Source: an uncultured Pelagibacteraceae bacterium
Lineage (GTDB): Bacteria; Pseudomonadota; Alphaproteobacteria; Pelagibacterales; Pelagibacteraceae
Direction: 5' to 3'
NCBI GenBank assembly: GCA_902633985.1
Contig: CACPHV010000001.1
Coordinates: forward strand, 91,657-155,656
DNA length: 64,000 nucleotides
Positions 16,634 through 24,574 of this stretch are shown piece after piece. The notes beneath the pieces are model-generated. The model searched no databases and was not told the DNA's origin. It was given only the letters and a program-made list of their open reading frames with translations. The number at the start of each line of letters is the position of its first letter. Position 1 is the stretch's first letter. A program made the position numbers and the translations under genes.

Positions 16634-17752
16634 ATGAATAAAGATTTAAATTCTATTGGTTTAGATAAAAAACCATCAGATACTACCGTAGTTGTTGCAA
16701 TGTCGGGTGGAGTAGATTCTTCCACTGTTGCAGGAATTATGAAAAAGGAAGGTTATAATGTAATCGGAATAACTCTAAAACTTTATGATGATGGTAAAGA
16801 AGTAGCAGCTTCAAAACAATGTTGTTCAGGTCAAGATATAATGGATGCTAAACGTGTTGCACATAAATTAAGTATAGAGCATAAAATTTTATATTACCAA
16901 GATAAGTTTAAACAAGGTGTTATAGATAATTTTGTTGAGAGTTATTTAAAAGGCGAAACTCCAATTCCATGTGTTCAGTGTAATCAAACTGTTAAGTTTA
17001 AAGATTTATTTGAAGTTTCAAAAGAACTCAAAGCTGATGCGTTAGTTACTGGCCATTATGTTAAAAGTATTACCGAAAATAAAACTACCAGCATGTATAG
17101 AGCTATAGATGAAAATAGAGATCAAAGTTATTTTTTATTTAATACAACAAGAGAACAACTAGATTATTTAAGATTTCCATTAGGTGGAATGTTAAAAGAT
17201 AAAACTAGAGAAATTGCAAAAAATTTAGATTTAAACGTTGCTGATAAACCTGATAGTCAGGACATCTGTTTTGTTCCAAATGGCGATTATGCTTCTGTAA
17301 TACAAAAGTTCAGACCAGACTCTTTTCAGAAAGGAAATATAAAAAATTTAGATGGTGAGGTAATTGGTGTTCATGATGGAATTATTAATTTTACAATTGG
17401 ACAACGTAAAGGTATTAAAGTTTCAGATAAAGAAGCCCTTTATGTATTAAAGATCAATTCTGATAAAAATGAAATAATAGTTGGACCTAAAGAAAAACTT
17501 GGGAAAAAAACAATTTCTTTAAAGGAATTAAATCTACTAACAAACAAAGAGGATTTAGATCAAAATTTATTTGTTAAGGTTAGATCTACTGGAAGTCTTT
17601 TAGAGGCAAAGGTTGATCTTATAGATAACAATAATGCTAAAGTTAATTTAGTAGTTCCAGAAGATGGTATTTCACCTGGTCAGGCATGTGTCTTTTATCG
17701 TAAAGACCAGTTTGGCCATAAAGTACTTGGTGGTGGTTGGATTAAAGAATAG
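16634..17752 (+). CDS. mnmA: tRNA-specific 2-thiouridylase MnmA
   Basis: The 372-residue protein has the PP-loop [11 protein letters not shown] (20-30), the catalytic Cys in [14 protein letters not shown] (about 112-125), the second Cys in [12 protein letters not shown] (about 208-219) and the beta-barrel C-terminal domain ending [10 protein letters not shown]...GGGWI. It activates U34 with ATP and inserts sulfur in Lys, Glu and Gln tRNAs. The sulfur comes from a relay from cysteine desulfurase. It is divergent from the DUF3553-cysQ operon with a 41-base gap. Confidence 0.96.
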   Translation: MNKDLNSIGLDKKPSDTTVVVAMSGGVDSSTVAGIMKKEGYNVIGITLKLYDDGKEVAASKQCCSGQDIMDAKRVAHKLSIEHKILYYQDKFKQGVIDNFVESYLKGETPIPCVQCNQTVKFKDLFEVSKELKADALVTGHYVKSITENKTTSMYRAIDENRDQSYFLFNTTREQLDYLRFPLGGMLKDKTREIAKNLDLNVADKPDSQDICFVPNGDYASVIQKFRPDSFQKGNIKNLDGEVIGVHDGIINFTIGQRKGIKVSDKEALYVLKINSDKNEIIVGPKEKLGKKTISLKELNLLTNKEDLDQNLFVKVRSTGSLLEAKVDLIDNNNAKVNLVVPEDGISPGQACVFYRKDQFGHKVLGGGWIKE

Positions 17753-17759
17753 TAGAAAA

Positions 17760-17843
17760 TTATTTCTTTTTGTTTTTTCTTTTAGCTCTTCTTTTTTTAG
17801 ACCCTTGTTTTCTTCGGCCTCTATGTTTCTTTGGGTAACTCAT
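17760..17843 (-). CDS. 27-residue highly basic peptide
   Basis: The ORF encodes MSYPKKHRGRRKQGSKKRRA followed by KRKNKKK: 18 of 27 residues are Lys, Arg or His. It sits in the 163-base gap between mnmA and the C-S lyase gene, convergent with mnmA. Such composition is found in tiny ribosomal proteins such as bS22 and bTHX, but I cannot align it to either. It may instead be chance coding in A-rich DNA, although the balanced Arg content argues against that. Confidence 0.5.
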   Translation of the reverse strand: MSYPKKHRGRRKQGSKKRRAKRKNKKK

Positions 17844-17915
17844 TTAATCCTATTTTAATTTTATTGACGTTTTTCCTGGGATATAGCATTGTCTTAATAA
17901 CATATCAAATTTATT

Positions 17916-19094
17916 ATGGGCAATTCCTTAAAGACTTTCCTGAAACATACGGCTAAAGATTTTCATAATCAGTCTGTAAATCCTCCTGTAGTTAGAGCCT
18001 CAACTATAATCTTTAAATCAATGCAGGATATTAAAAAAACACAAAATAAATACTTAAAAAACCCAGTGAGTGGAAATTTTGATTATGGGAGACAGGGAAC
18101 ATCCACCACTTATGCATTGCAACAAATTCTAAGAAAAATTGAAGAATGTTATAAAGTTTATCTTACACCCACTGGTTTTGGTGCAATATTTCTTGGAGTA
18201 TTAAGCGTTGTTAAACCAGATGATGAAATACTTGTTACAGATTCTGTGTATTCTCCTTCAAGATTATTAACAGAAACATACCTAAAAAAATTTAATATTA
18301 AGGCGATATTTTATAATCCAAATGATATTAACGACCTTAAAAGTAAGATTACAAAAAAAACAAAACTTATTTTTGTTGAAAATCCTGGAAGTAACACTTT
18401 TGAATTCCAAGATTTATCTAAAATAGTTACATTAGCAAAAAAAAATAAAATTTATACAGCAATAGACAACACTTGGGGAACACCTTATTTTTTAAAACCA
18501 ATAAAGCTAGGTTTTGATATGTCGATTGTCTCTGCAACAAAATATTATTCTGGTCATTCAGATGTAATGGGTGGAAGTTTAGCTATAAGTAAAAGAGTTT
18601 TTAAATTAGTCGAAGCAACAAATAAAGTTTCTGGGTTAAGACTAGGTCCCGATGATGCGTATTTAATTCTAAGAGGTATTCGAACTTTAGATGTAAGATT
18701 GGAAAAACATCAGGAAAATGCACTGAAAGTCTCTAAGTTCTTATCAAAGCAAAAAAAAATAATTAAAGTTTTTTATCCATATAAAAAAAGTAGTCAAAAT
18801 TATAAATTATGGAAAAAATATTATTCTGGAGCATCAGGTTTATTAGGATTTAAAATAAAATCAGAAAATAAAAACTCAGTGTTAAAATTTGTTAATTCTT
18901 TAAAACTTTTCGGGTATGGATTTAGCTGGGGAGGTTTCGAAAGCTTAGCACTTTATCAAACACACCAAGCACTAGGAAAGAGACAATTTACACATATAAA
19001 TAAAGATGAACATATAATAAGGATGCATATCGGACTTGAAGATCCTAAAGATATTATAGATGATATAAAACAAGCATTAAAATTTATTAAATGA
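17916..19094 (+). CDS. metC: PLP-dependent cystathionine beta-lyase family enzyme
   Basis: The 392-residue protein belongs to the Cys/Met metabolism PLP family. Its internal aldimine lysine is in SATKYYSGHSDVMGG (about residues 207-221), preceded by the DNTWGTPYF block (about 188-196), and FDYGRQGTSTTYALQQIL (about 49-66) is typical of MetC. It should cleave cystathionine or cysteine to give a thiol, pyruvate and ammonia. Its stop overlaps the MFS transporter ATG (ATGA). Cystathionine gamma-synthase-type activity remains possible. Confidence 0.82.
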   Translation: MGNSLKTFLKHTAKDFHNQSVNPPVVRASTIIFKSMQDIKKTQNKYLKNPVSGNFDYGRQGTSTTYALQQILRKIEECYKVYLTPTGFGAIFLGVLSVVKPDDEILVTDSVYSPSRLLTETYLKKFNIKAIFYNPNDINDLKSKITKKTKLIFVENPGSNTFEFQDLSKIVTLAKKNKIYTAIDNTWGTPYFLKPIKLGFDMSIVSATKYYSGHSDVMGGSLAISKRVFKLVEATNKVSGLRLGPDDAYLILRGIRTLDVRLEKHQENALKVSKFLSKQKKIIKVFYPYKKSSQNYKLWKKYYSGASGLLGFKIKSENKNSVLKFVNSLKLFGYGFSWGGFESLALYQTHQALGKRQFTHINKDEHIIRMHIGLEDPKDIIDDIKQALKFIK

Positions 19095-20311
19095 GTTCAG
19101 AAAGTTTTACTATTAGCAAAAAAGCACTAATCACTTTAATTGCTGCTTCTATAGTTGTAATTATTTCTTTAGGAATAAGACAGACCTTTGGATTGTTTTA
19201 TTTTGATTTTAATACTGACTTAGATATTTCCATTTCTCATTTTGGTTTTGTTATGGGATTGCAGTTATTACTTTGGGGAGTATTCAGTCCGTTGTTTGGT
19301 GTAATTACTGATAAATACGGAGGAGCTGTTGCAATATTTATTGGTTTTGTTTTTTATTTAGTTGGGGTTTTGCTTTTTTATTCTGGCTATAATACTGGAA
19401 GTTACTTTACTTTAACTATAGGAGTGATGATTGGAATAGGCTTAGGCTCCACTGCAATAGGTATTCCGGTATCAGTAGTAGCTAAACATTTTCCAGCATC
19501 TAATAGAACTATTGCAACAGGAATTGTTACATGTGCAGGTTCATTTGGATATTTTGTATCACCTTTACTTGTAAGATATTCCTTAGTTGAAACAGGCTGG
19601 GAAAATACTCTTTTATATTTTTCTCTTCTTTTAGGATTAGGATTAGTGGTAGCTTTGTTTGTTAGTACTCCAAAAATACCTGTAGGAGTTAATCAAGATA
19701 ATAATCAAACAGTAAGAGATGCTCTAAAAGAGGCATTTGCAAACAAAAGTTTTATTTATCTCACTTTAGGTTTTTTTGTTTGTGGTTGGCATATTGCTTT
19801 AGTAGCAACACACATTCCTACTTATATGGCAGACAAAGGTTTGCCTGACTGGACGCCTGCAATGGTTTTAGCTTTGATTGGTGTATTTAATATGGCTGGT
19901 ACGATTACCAGCGGTTATTTAGCAACAAGGTATAGTAAGAAAAAAATTTTAAGTGCTATTTATCTATTAAGAGGAGTTTCTATAATTTATTTTATTTTCT
20001 TACCGCCAAGTATATTTAACTCGGTAGTTTTTGGAGTTACTTTTGGTTTTTTATGGTTATCCACAGTTCCCCCAACAAATGGAATTGTTGCACACATATT
20101 TGGTACAAAATATGTTGGACTGTTATATGGAATAGTTTTTGTAAGCCATCAAATTGGTTCTTTCCTAGGAGCATATCTAGGTGGTGTATTTTATGAGTTA
20201 AATGGAAATTTTGATTATGCATGGTACGGATCTATCGCATTATCAATTTTTGCAGGTCTGATACATTTACCTATAGTAGAGAAAGCAATTGAAAGAACTC
20301 AACCAGCATAA
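19091..20311 (+). CDS. major facilitator superfamily transporter
   Basis: The 406-residue protein has twelve membrane segments. The loop after TM2 reads FGVITDKYGGAVA, the MFS motif GxxxDRxGxR form, repeated in the second half as TSGYLATRYSKKKI. The N-terminus RQTFGLFYFDFNTDLDISI resembles the oxalate/formate antiporter and monocarboxylate-type branch. It overlaps the C-S lyase gene by 4 bases and the pabB-like gene by 23 bases. The substrate may be an amino acid derivative or a carboxylate; context does not decide. Confidence 0.85.
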   Translation: MSSESFTISKKALITLIAASIVVIISLGIRQTFGLFYFDFNTDLDISISHFGFVMGLQLLLWGVFSPLFGVITDKYGGAVAIFIGFVFYLVGVLLFYSGYNTGSYFTLTIGVMIGIGLGSTAIGIPVSVVAKHFPASNRTIATGIVTCAGSFGYFVSPLLVRYSLVETGWENTLLYFSLLLGLGLVVALFVSTPKIPVGVNQDNNQTVRDALKEAFANKSFIYLTLGFFVCGWHIALVATHIPTYMADKGLPDWTPAMVLALIGVFNMAGTITSGYLATRYSKKKILSAIYLLRGVSIIYFIFLPPSIFNSVVFGVTFGFLWLSTVPPTNGIVAHIFGTKYVGLLYGIVFVSHQIGSFLGAYLGGVFYELNGNFDYAWYGSIALSIFAGLIHLPIVEKAIERTQPA

Positions 20312-21503
20312 GTTTAAATTTAACCCTTATCTAGAGGATCTGTATCAATCAGATAAACCTTTAATTATTTATAAAGTAGATGACGGGTATAATATTTACA
20401 CTGATTTTTCAAAAAAAATTGTTTTAACAAAAAAAAATATACATAATTTTCTTAGCTCGTTAGAGAATAAAAAATACAAAAAAGAAACAGATTTATATCT
20501 TGGTTTTTTTGGTTATGAAATTTTATGTAATTTAATTGGTATTAATTTAAAAAATAAAAAAAGGATAAATTTTTATAAAGGGGTTTTTTATAAACCTGAG
20601 ACGATAATTAAAATTAGAAAAGATATTAAAGTTATATCTAATATAAAAAAACATACTTTCAATTGTCAATTCAGCAAAACTCAAATACTAAGTCCCTTTA
20701 AGATTAATATTTCTTATGAAAAATACAAAAAAATATTTAAATTATTTTCAAAAAAAATAAGACAAGGTGAAACTTATCAAATTAAAATTTGTACAAAATA
20801 TAAAAATAAATCTTTAATTAATCCTGTTAATTTTTTTTGGAAATTAATGCGTGTTAATGCTTCCCCAGAGTCATTTATGATAAAAGACAAGGATTATTCT
20901 ATAGTAAGTTGCTCCCCAGAAACATTGATAGATAAGAAAAAAAACAAAATAATTACAAAACCAATTGCTGGTACATTTAAGAAAAAATACTCTTCTAATA
21001 AAAATATAGCTCTTAAATATTTTAAAAATAATGAGAAAGAAACCAAAGAACACAACATGATAGTTGATATGGAAAGAAGTGATTTATCTAAAATTTGTAA
21101 ACCAGGAAGTGTTAAAATACTCAAAAAAAAATATGTTGAGGAATACAAGCATCTTTTTCATTATGTTACTTCAATAGGTGGAATATTAAATAAAAATACA
21201 AAATTGATTGATATCATTAAAGCAATGATGCCGGGAGGATCCGTAATTGGTTGCCCTAAAATTAGAACATTAGAACTTTTAAATAATCAAGAAAAAGAAA
21301 GTAGAAATATTTTTACAGGTAGTTTTGGATTTATTAAATTTAATCAAGATATGAAGTTTAACATTATTATTAGATCTATATTAAATTATAAAAATCAATC
21401 AGAGATATCTGCTGCATCTGGAGTAGTATTAGATAGTTCACCAAAGAAAGAGTTCAATGAAAATTATATTAAAGCAAAATCTTTACTGGAGTTATTTAAA
21501 TGA
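20289..21503 (+). CDS. pabB: aminodeoxychorismate/anthranilate synthase component I
   Basis: The 404-residue protein is a chorismate-utilising enzyme: RQGETYQIKICTKYK (about 157-171), ASPESFMI (about 191-198), TKPIAGTFKKKY (about 222-233), HNMIVDMERSDLSK (about 256-269), MMPGGSVIGCPKIRTLELL (about 313-331) and FTGSFGFI. With the adjacent glutaminase and lyase-like genes it would make 4-amino-4-deoxychorismate for folate. The motif PIAGT is the one usual in TrpE and in some PabB proteins; E. coli PabB has PIKGT. It begins at TTG 20289 inside the MFS gene; I see no better start. Confidence 0.8.
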   Translation: MKELNQHKFKFNPYLEDLYQSDKPLIIYKVDDGYNIYTDFSKKIVLTKKNIHNFLSSLENKKYKKETDLYLGFFGYEILCNLIGINLKNKKRINFYKGVFYKPETIIKIRKDIKVISNIKKHTFNCQFSKTQILSPFKINISYEKYKKIFKLFSKKIRQGETYQIKICTKYKNKSLINPVNFFWKLMRVNASPESFMIKDKDYSIVSCSPETLIDKKKNKIITKPIAGTFKKKYSSNKNIALKYFKNNEKETKEHNMIVDMERSDLSKICKPGSVKILKKKYVEEYKHLFHYVTSIGGILNKNTKLIDIIKAMMPGGSVIGCPKIRTLELLNNQEKESRNIFTGSFGFIKFNQDMKFNIIIRSILNYKNQSEISAASGVVLDSSPKKEFNENYIKAKSLLELFK

Positions 21504-22057
21504 TTTACATAATTGATCATCAAGACTCTTTTACTTGGAATGTGGTTCATCAATTTGCAAAATTTGATAAAGTAATTTGTGCAAACTATTATGAAGTAAA
21601 TGATAAATCGCTTGATAAAAGTGATGCGATCGTTTTATCACCAGGACCTGGATCACCAAAAGATTATCCAATAACATCAAAAATTTATAAAAAATATAAA
21701 GGAAAGAAAAAAATTATTGGTATTTGTCTTGGTTATCAAATGATTTTGTATAACGAAGGAGGTAAAATCATACAGCAAAAAAGAATATATCATGGATTTC
21801 AATCCAAAATAAAAATAAACAATCAAAGTAAAATCTTTAAAAACAATCAACAATTTAAAGTTGGTAGATATCATTCATTAAAATTAATGGAGCCATTCAA
21901 ATCGACTTCAATTAAAATAACTATGAGATGTAGTAAAACAAAAATACCAATGGGCCTTGAGGATAATCAAAACAAAATATATGGATTTCAATTTCATCCA
22001 GAATCTTTTTTAACAGAAAATGGCAACACTCTTATTAAAAAAATCTTATCAGCTTAG
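21500..22057 (+). CDS. pabA: glutamine amidotransferase, component II (PabA/TrpG type)
   Basis: The 185-residue protein is a class I glutaminase: LSPGPGSPKDYP (oxyanion region, about 47-58), nucleophile Cys in IIGICLGYQMI (about 72-82) and the His/Glu pair in YGFQFHPESFLTENG (about 162-176). It releases ammonia for component I, whose stop it overlaps by 4 bases. PabA and TrpG cannot be separated by sequence; the neighbouring lyase-like gene favours folate synthesis, though one subunit may serve both pathways. Confidence 0.88.
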   Translation: MIYIIDHQDSFTWNVVHQFAKFDKVICANYYEVNDKSLDKSDAIVLSPGPGSPKDYPITSKIYKKYKGKKKIIGICLGYQMILYNEGGKIIQQKRIYHGFQSKIKINNQSKIFKNNQQFKVGRYHSLKLMEPFKSTSIKITMRCSKTKIPMGLEDNQNKIYGFQFHPESFLTENGNTLIKKILSA

Positions 22058-22763
22058 TAATCTTAAAGAAGTTAATTTCAATGATCTTTGGGGATCTAGA
22101 GGTGTATTCACCACAATGCGAATGGTTGGAAAACCTCCTAAGTTAATACTTTTAAAACCGCATTTAAAGAACTTAATAAAATCTACAAAAAAATATGGAA
22201 TAAAAAAAAAAAATTTAAAAAGCATTATTAAAGATTTAATTGACAAAAACACTCTATACAAAGGTCCTGATAATTTATTTCGTATAGCTTTAAATAAAAA
22301 ACTGATATCAGTCTCAATTAGAAAAAGACCAAAACCAAAGAGTAATTTTAATCTGTTATTATTTAGATATAAACGAGTAGAACCAAATTATAAAAATCTC
22401 TATTATAAAAAAATATTAGCAAAATTAAGTAAAGTTGACTCAACTAAATTTGATATTGCTTTAGTAGCTAATGATAAAATTTTAGAAACTGGTACTTCAA
22501 ATTTAGTTTTTGTGAAAAAGGGAAAAATTTTTTCACCTAAAAAAAATTGTTATTTTGGGAACACACTTAAATTTATAAGTAAGAAAATTAAAATTAATTT
22601 TAAAGATATTTCTATTAAATCTATTGATGATTATGATGAAATAATTCTTATTGGATCTGGTAAAGGAGTAACATCAGTTTCAAAAATAAATGATCTTAAA
22701 TGGAATAGAAGAAAGACTGGTTGCTACACTGAGTTAAATAAAATATATAATTCTCTAGTTTAA
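22020..22763 (+). CDS. pabC: PLP class IV aminotransferase, probable aminodeoxychorismate lyase
   Basis: The 247-residue protein is a fold-type IV PLP enzyme: SRGVFTTMRMV (about 26-36), KPHLKNLIKSTKKYGI (about 46-61), a Lys-rich segment NYKNLYYKKILAKL around 118-131 that would hold the PLP lysine, and ALVANDKILETGTSNLVFV (about 143-161), the family's E-x-GTSN block. It would turn aminodeoxychorismate into 4-aminobenzoate and pyruvate. The ATG at 22020 lies 38 bases inside pabA; a later start may be used. Gene order pabB-pabA-pabC supports the assignment. Confidence 0.75.
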   Translation: MATLLLKKSYQLSNLKEVNFNDLWGSRGVFTTMRMVGKPPKLILLKPHLKNLIKSTKKYGIKKKNLKSIIKDLIDKNTLYKGPDNLFRIALNKKLISVSIRKRPKPKSNFNLLLFRYKRVEPNYKNLYYKKILAKLSKVDSTKFDIALVANDKILETGTSNLVFVKKGKIFSPKKNCYFGNTLKFISKKIKINFKDISIKSIDDYDEIILIGSGKGVTSVSKINDLKWNRRKTGCYTELNKIYNSLV

Positions 22764-22765
22764 AC

Positions 22766-23164
22766 ATGAAAGATCCAAATAACCCTTGTATATTTTGCAA
22801 AATTAGAAAAGAAGAGCTGCAGTTTGAAAATCAATTGGCTTACTCATCCTTAGATAGCTATCCAGTCTCAGAATTTCATAGTCTTATCGTCCCTAAAAGA
22901 CATGTAGAGACATACTTTGAGCTTACTAAAGAAGAAATTCAGGCATGTAACGAGTTAATTTCAAAAACTAAAGAAAAAATTTTGAAACAAGATTCTAGTG
23001 TTAAAGGTTTTAACATAGGCACAAATGCAGGAAAATCTGCAGGCCAATCAATTATGCATTGCCACATTCATTTAATTCCAAGAAGAGAAGGGGATGTCGA
23101 GAATCCTCAAGGCGGTGTTAGGTCAGTGATTCCCAACAAACAACACTACAAACGTAGACTCTGA
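22766..23164 (+). CDS. HIT-family nucleotide hydrolase
   Basis: The 132-residue protein opens with NPCIFCKIRKEE, a CxxC zinc-type start, and carries the histidine triad in QSIMHCHIHLIPRREGD (about residues 92-108). YSSLDSYPVSEFHSLIVPKRHVETYFELT (about 27-55) is the usual beta-sheet core. HIT proteins hydrolyse dinucleoside polyphosphates or AMP derivatives. It follows pabC with a two-base gap. A link to the downstream AMP-linked sulfite oxidation genes is not shown, as a promoter intervenes. Confidence 0.88.
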   Translation: MKDPNNPCIFCKIRKEELQFENQLAYSSLDSYPVSEFHSLIVPKRHVETYFELTKEEIQACNELISKTKEKILKQDSSVKGFNIGTNAGKSAGQSIMHCHIHLIPRREGDVENPQGGVRSVIPNKQHYKRRL

Positions 23165-23182
23165 GTTGTTATTAAAGACAAA

Positions 23183-23228
23183 TTGACCAATACTTTTAGT
23201 TGAACTATATAAATTTCTAGAATAGAAA
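23183..23228 (+). promoter_or_regulatory. probable promoter and operator dyad of the apr operon
   Basis: TTGACC (23183-23188), a 17-base spacer and TATATA (23206-23211) resemble a sigma-70 promoter. Immediately downstream, covering the expected transcription start, is the palindrome TTTCTA-GAA-TAGAAA (23214-23228), placed where a repressor would block initiation. The aprM ATG is at 23270, giving a leader of about 50 bases. Confidence 0.5.
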
Positions 23229-23269
23229 ACCTTAAATTAATTCAATTTTATTTTACAAAGGTATTAAAA

Positions 23270-24070
23270 ATGTTTGCAACAAATCCTTTTTCAATACTAG
23301 CTGAGACAGTTCCATCTATAGTCATGCAAAGTTTTGTGGTGTTAATGGTTTTATTAATTGTTGCAGGCACTTTTTTAGACATAATTCATAAAAAGAATGT
23401 GAAATACTTTTTTGAAAACGCCAAAAAAGCAAAAAAAAATGCGACCAAAGAATTATCAACTGGTGAAAGAATTGCAGTTGTTTCAAAAACAATTGCATAC
23501 GACATCGGAACTACATCAGAACTAGGGGCGGGTAAAAGAAGAGTAGCACATGTTCTTGGTATGTATGGTACTATATTGTTTTGGGTTGGATCTGTTGTGA
23601 TGATATTTTGTTATTCTTCAGTAAATGCGGAAACTCCAGCTATTTGGCCAATGATCTGGCACGTAGGTGCATTAATGACTATCTTGGGAGGATCGTGGTT
23701 TTGGTTTTTCTTGAGAGTTGATGTTTATTCTGAAGCGCAACCTTGGTACAGAATTATTAAAGCTGATTTATTTGTATTAGCATTAATAGCAACATCGTTA
23801 ACAGGATTTATATGGTCATATCTTCAAAGTTTAAGTTTAGAAGGAAGATGGGATGCAAATTTATTTTTAATATTATTTGTAGTTTCAAACTTAGTTTTGT
23901 TTGGAGGAGTTTATTGGTCTAAATTTGCACATATGTTTTATAAACCTGGAGCGGCAATACAAAAGAATTTAGCTGAAGCAGATGGATCTAGAGATAATTT
24001 ACCACCACCTGCAGATGCACCTGAACAATTTGGTTTAGGTATTAAAAGAGAACAACCTAAACATTATTAA
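23270..24070 (+). CDS. aprM: AprM, membrane anchor for APS reductase
   Basis: The 266-residue protein has about six membrane segments (near 15-35, 92-112, 124-145, 163-183, 196-216) and a polar C-terminal tail ending EQFGLGIKREQPKHY. It lies directly upstream of aprB and aprA, the position of AprM in sulfur oxidisers that lack the Qmo complex. It is inferred to take electrons from AprBA, formed when sulfite and AMP give APS, and pass them to quinone. No heme-binding CxxCH is seen. The name depends on context plus the conserved size and topology. Confidence 0.78.
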   Translation: MFATNPFSILAETVPSIVMQSFVVLMVLLIVAGTFLDIIHKKNVKYFFENAKKAKKNATKELSTGERIAVVSKTIAYDIGTTSELGAGKRRVAHVLGMYGTILFWVGSVVMIFCYSSVNAETPAIWPMIWHVGALMTILGGSWFWFFLRVDVYSEAQPWYRIIKADLFVLALIATSLTGFIWSYLQSLSLEGRWDANLFLILFVVSNLVLFGGVYWSKFAHMFYKPGAAIQKNLAEADGSRDNLPPPADAPEQFGLGIKREQPKHY

Positions 24071-24103
24071 TTATGATAAAATTTAAAAAGGAGAGAGAAT
24101 AAT

Positions 24104-24574
24104 ATGTCAACATTTGTTTATATGACAAGATGTGATGGCTGTGGTCATTGCGTAGATATTTGCCCATCAGATATAATGCATATTGATGAAAACATAAGAC
24201 GAGCAAAAAATATTGAACCTAACTTTTGTTGGGAATGCTATTCTTGTGTCAAAGCTTGTCCTAACCACGCTATTGATGTTAGAGGATATGCAGACTTTGC
24301 TCCAATGGGACATAGCGTTAGAGTAAGAAGGGAAGAAGAAAAAGGCACAATCTCTTGGAAAATTAAATTCAGAAATGGAACTGAAAAAAACTTTGTATCG
24401 CCAATTACAACTAAGCCTTGGGGAAAATTTATTCCTAAATTAGCTGAAGGAGATAAACCTAATCAGGGAGAGATAAATTCACAGAGATTATACACTGAAC
24501 CAGAGGGATTAAATATAGACGGAGAGCTTCCGACTGTACCTAAGGAGTCGTTCAAAAAAGGAGTTTACTATTAA
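24104..24574 (+). CDS. aprB: adenylylsulfate reductase beta subunit
   Basis: The 156-residue ferredoxin-like subunit has two [4Fe-4S] motifs: CDGCGHCVDICPSDIM (about 10-25) and CWECYSCVKACPNHAI (about 43-58). Its C-terminal arm PWGKFIPKLAEGD and beyond wraps round AprA in known structures. The extra residues between the second and third cysteines of the second motif are normal for AprB. A strong GGAGAGAG ribosome-binding site precedes ATG. Its stop overlaps the aprA start by one base. It relays electrons between the AprA flavin and the membrane partner. Confidence 0.95.
   Translation: MSTFVYMTRCDGCGHCVDICPSDIMHIDENIRRAKNIEPNFCWECYSCVKACPNHAIDVRGYADFAPMGHSVRVRREEEKGTISWKIKFRNGTEKNFVSPITTKPWGKFIPKLAEGDKPNQGEINSQRLYTEPEGLNIDGELPTVPKESFKKGVYY

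Noticed and set aside
17664..17858. 64-codon plus-strand frame across the end of mnmA
   Set aside because: It starts inside mnmA and gives a Phe/Ser-rich product; the minus-strand basic peptide is the better reading of the gap.
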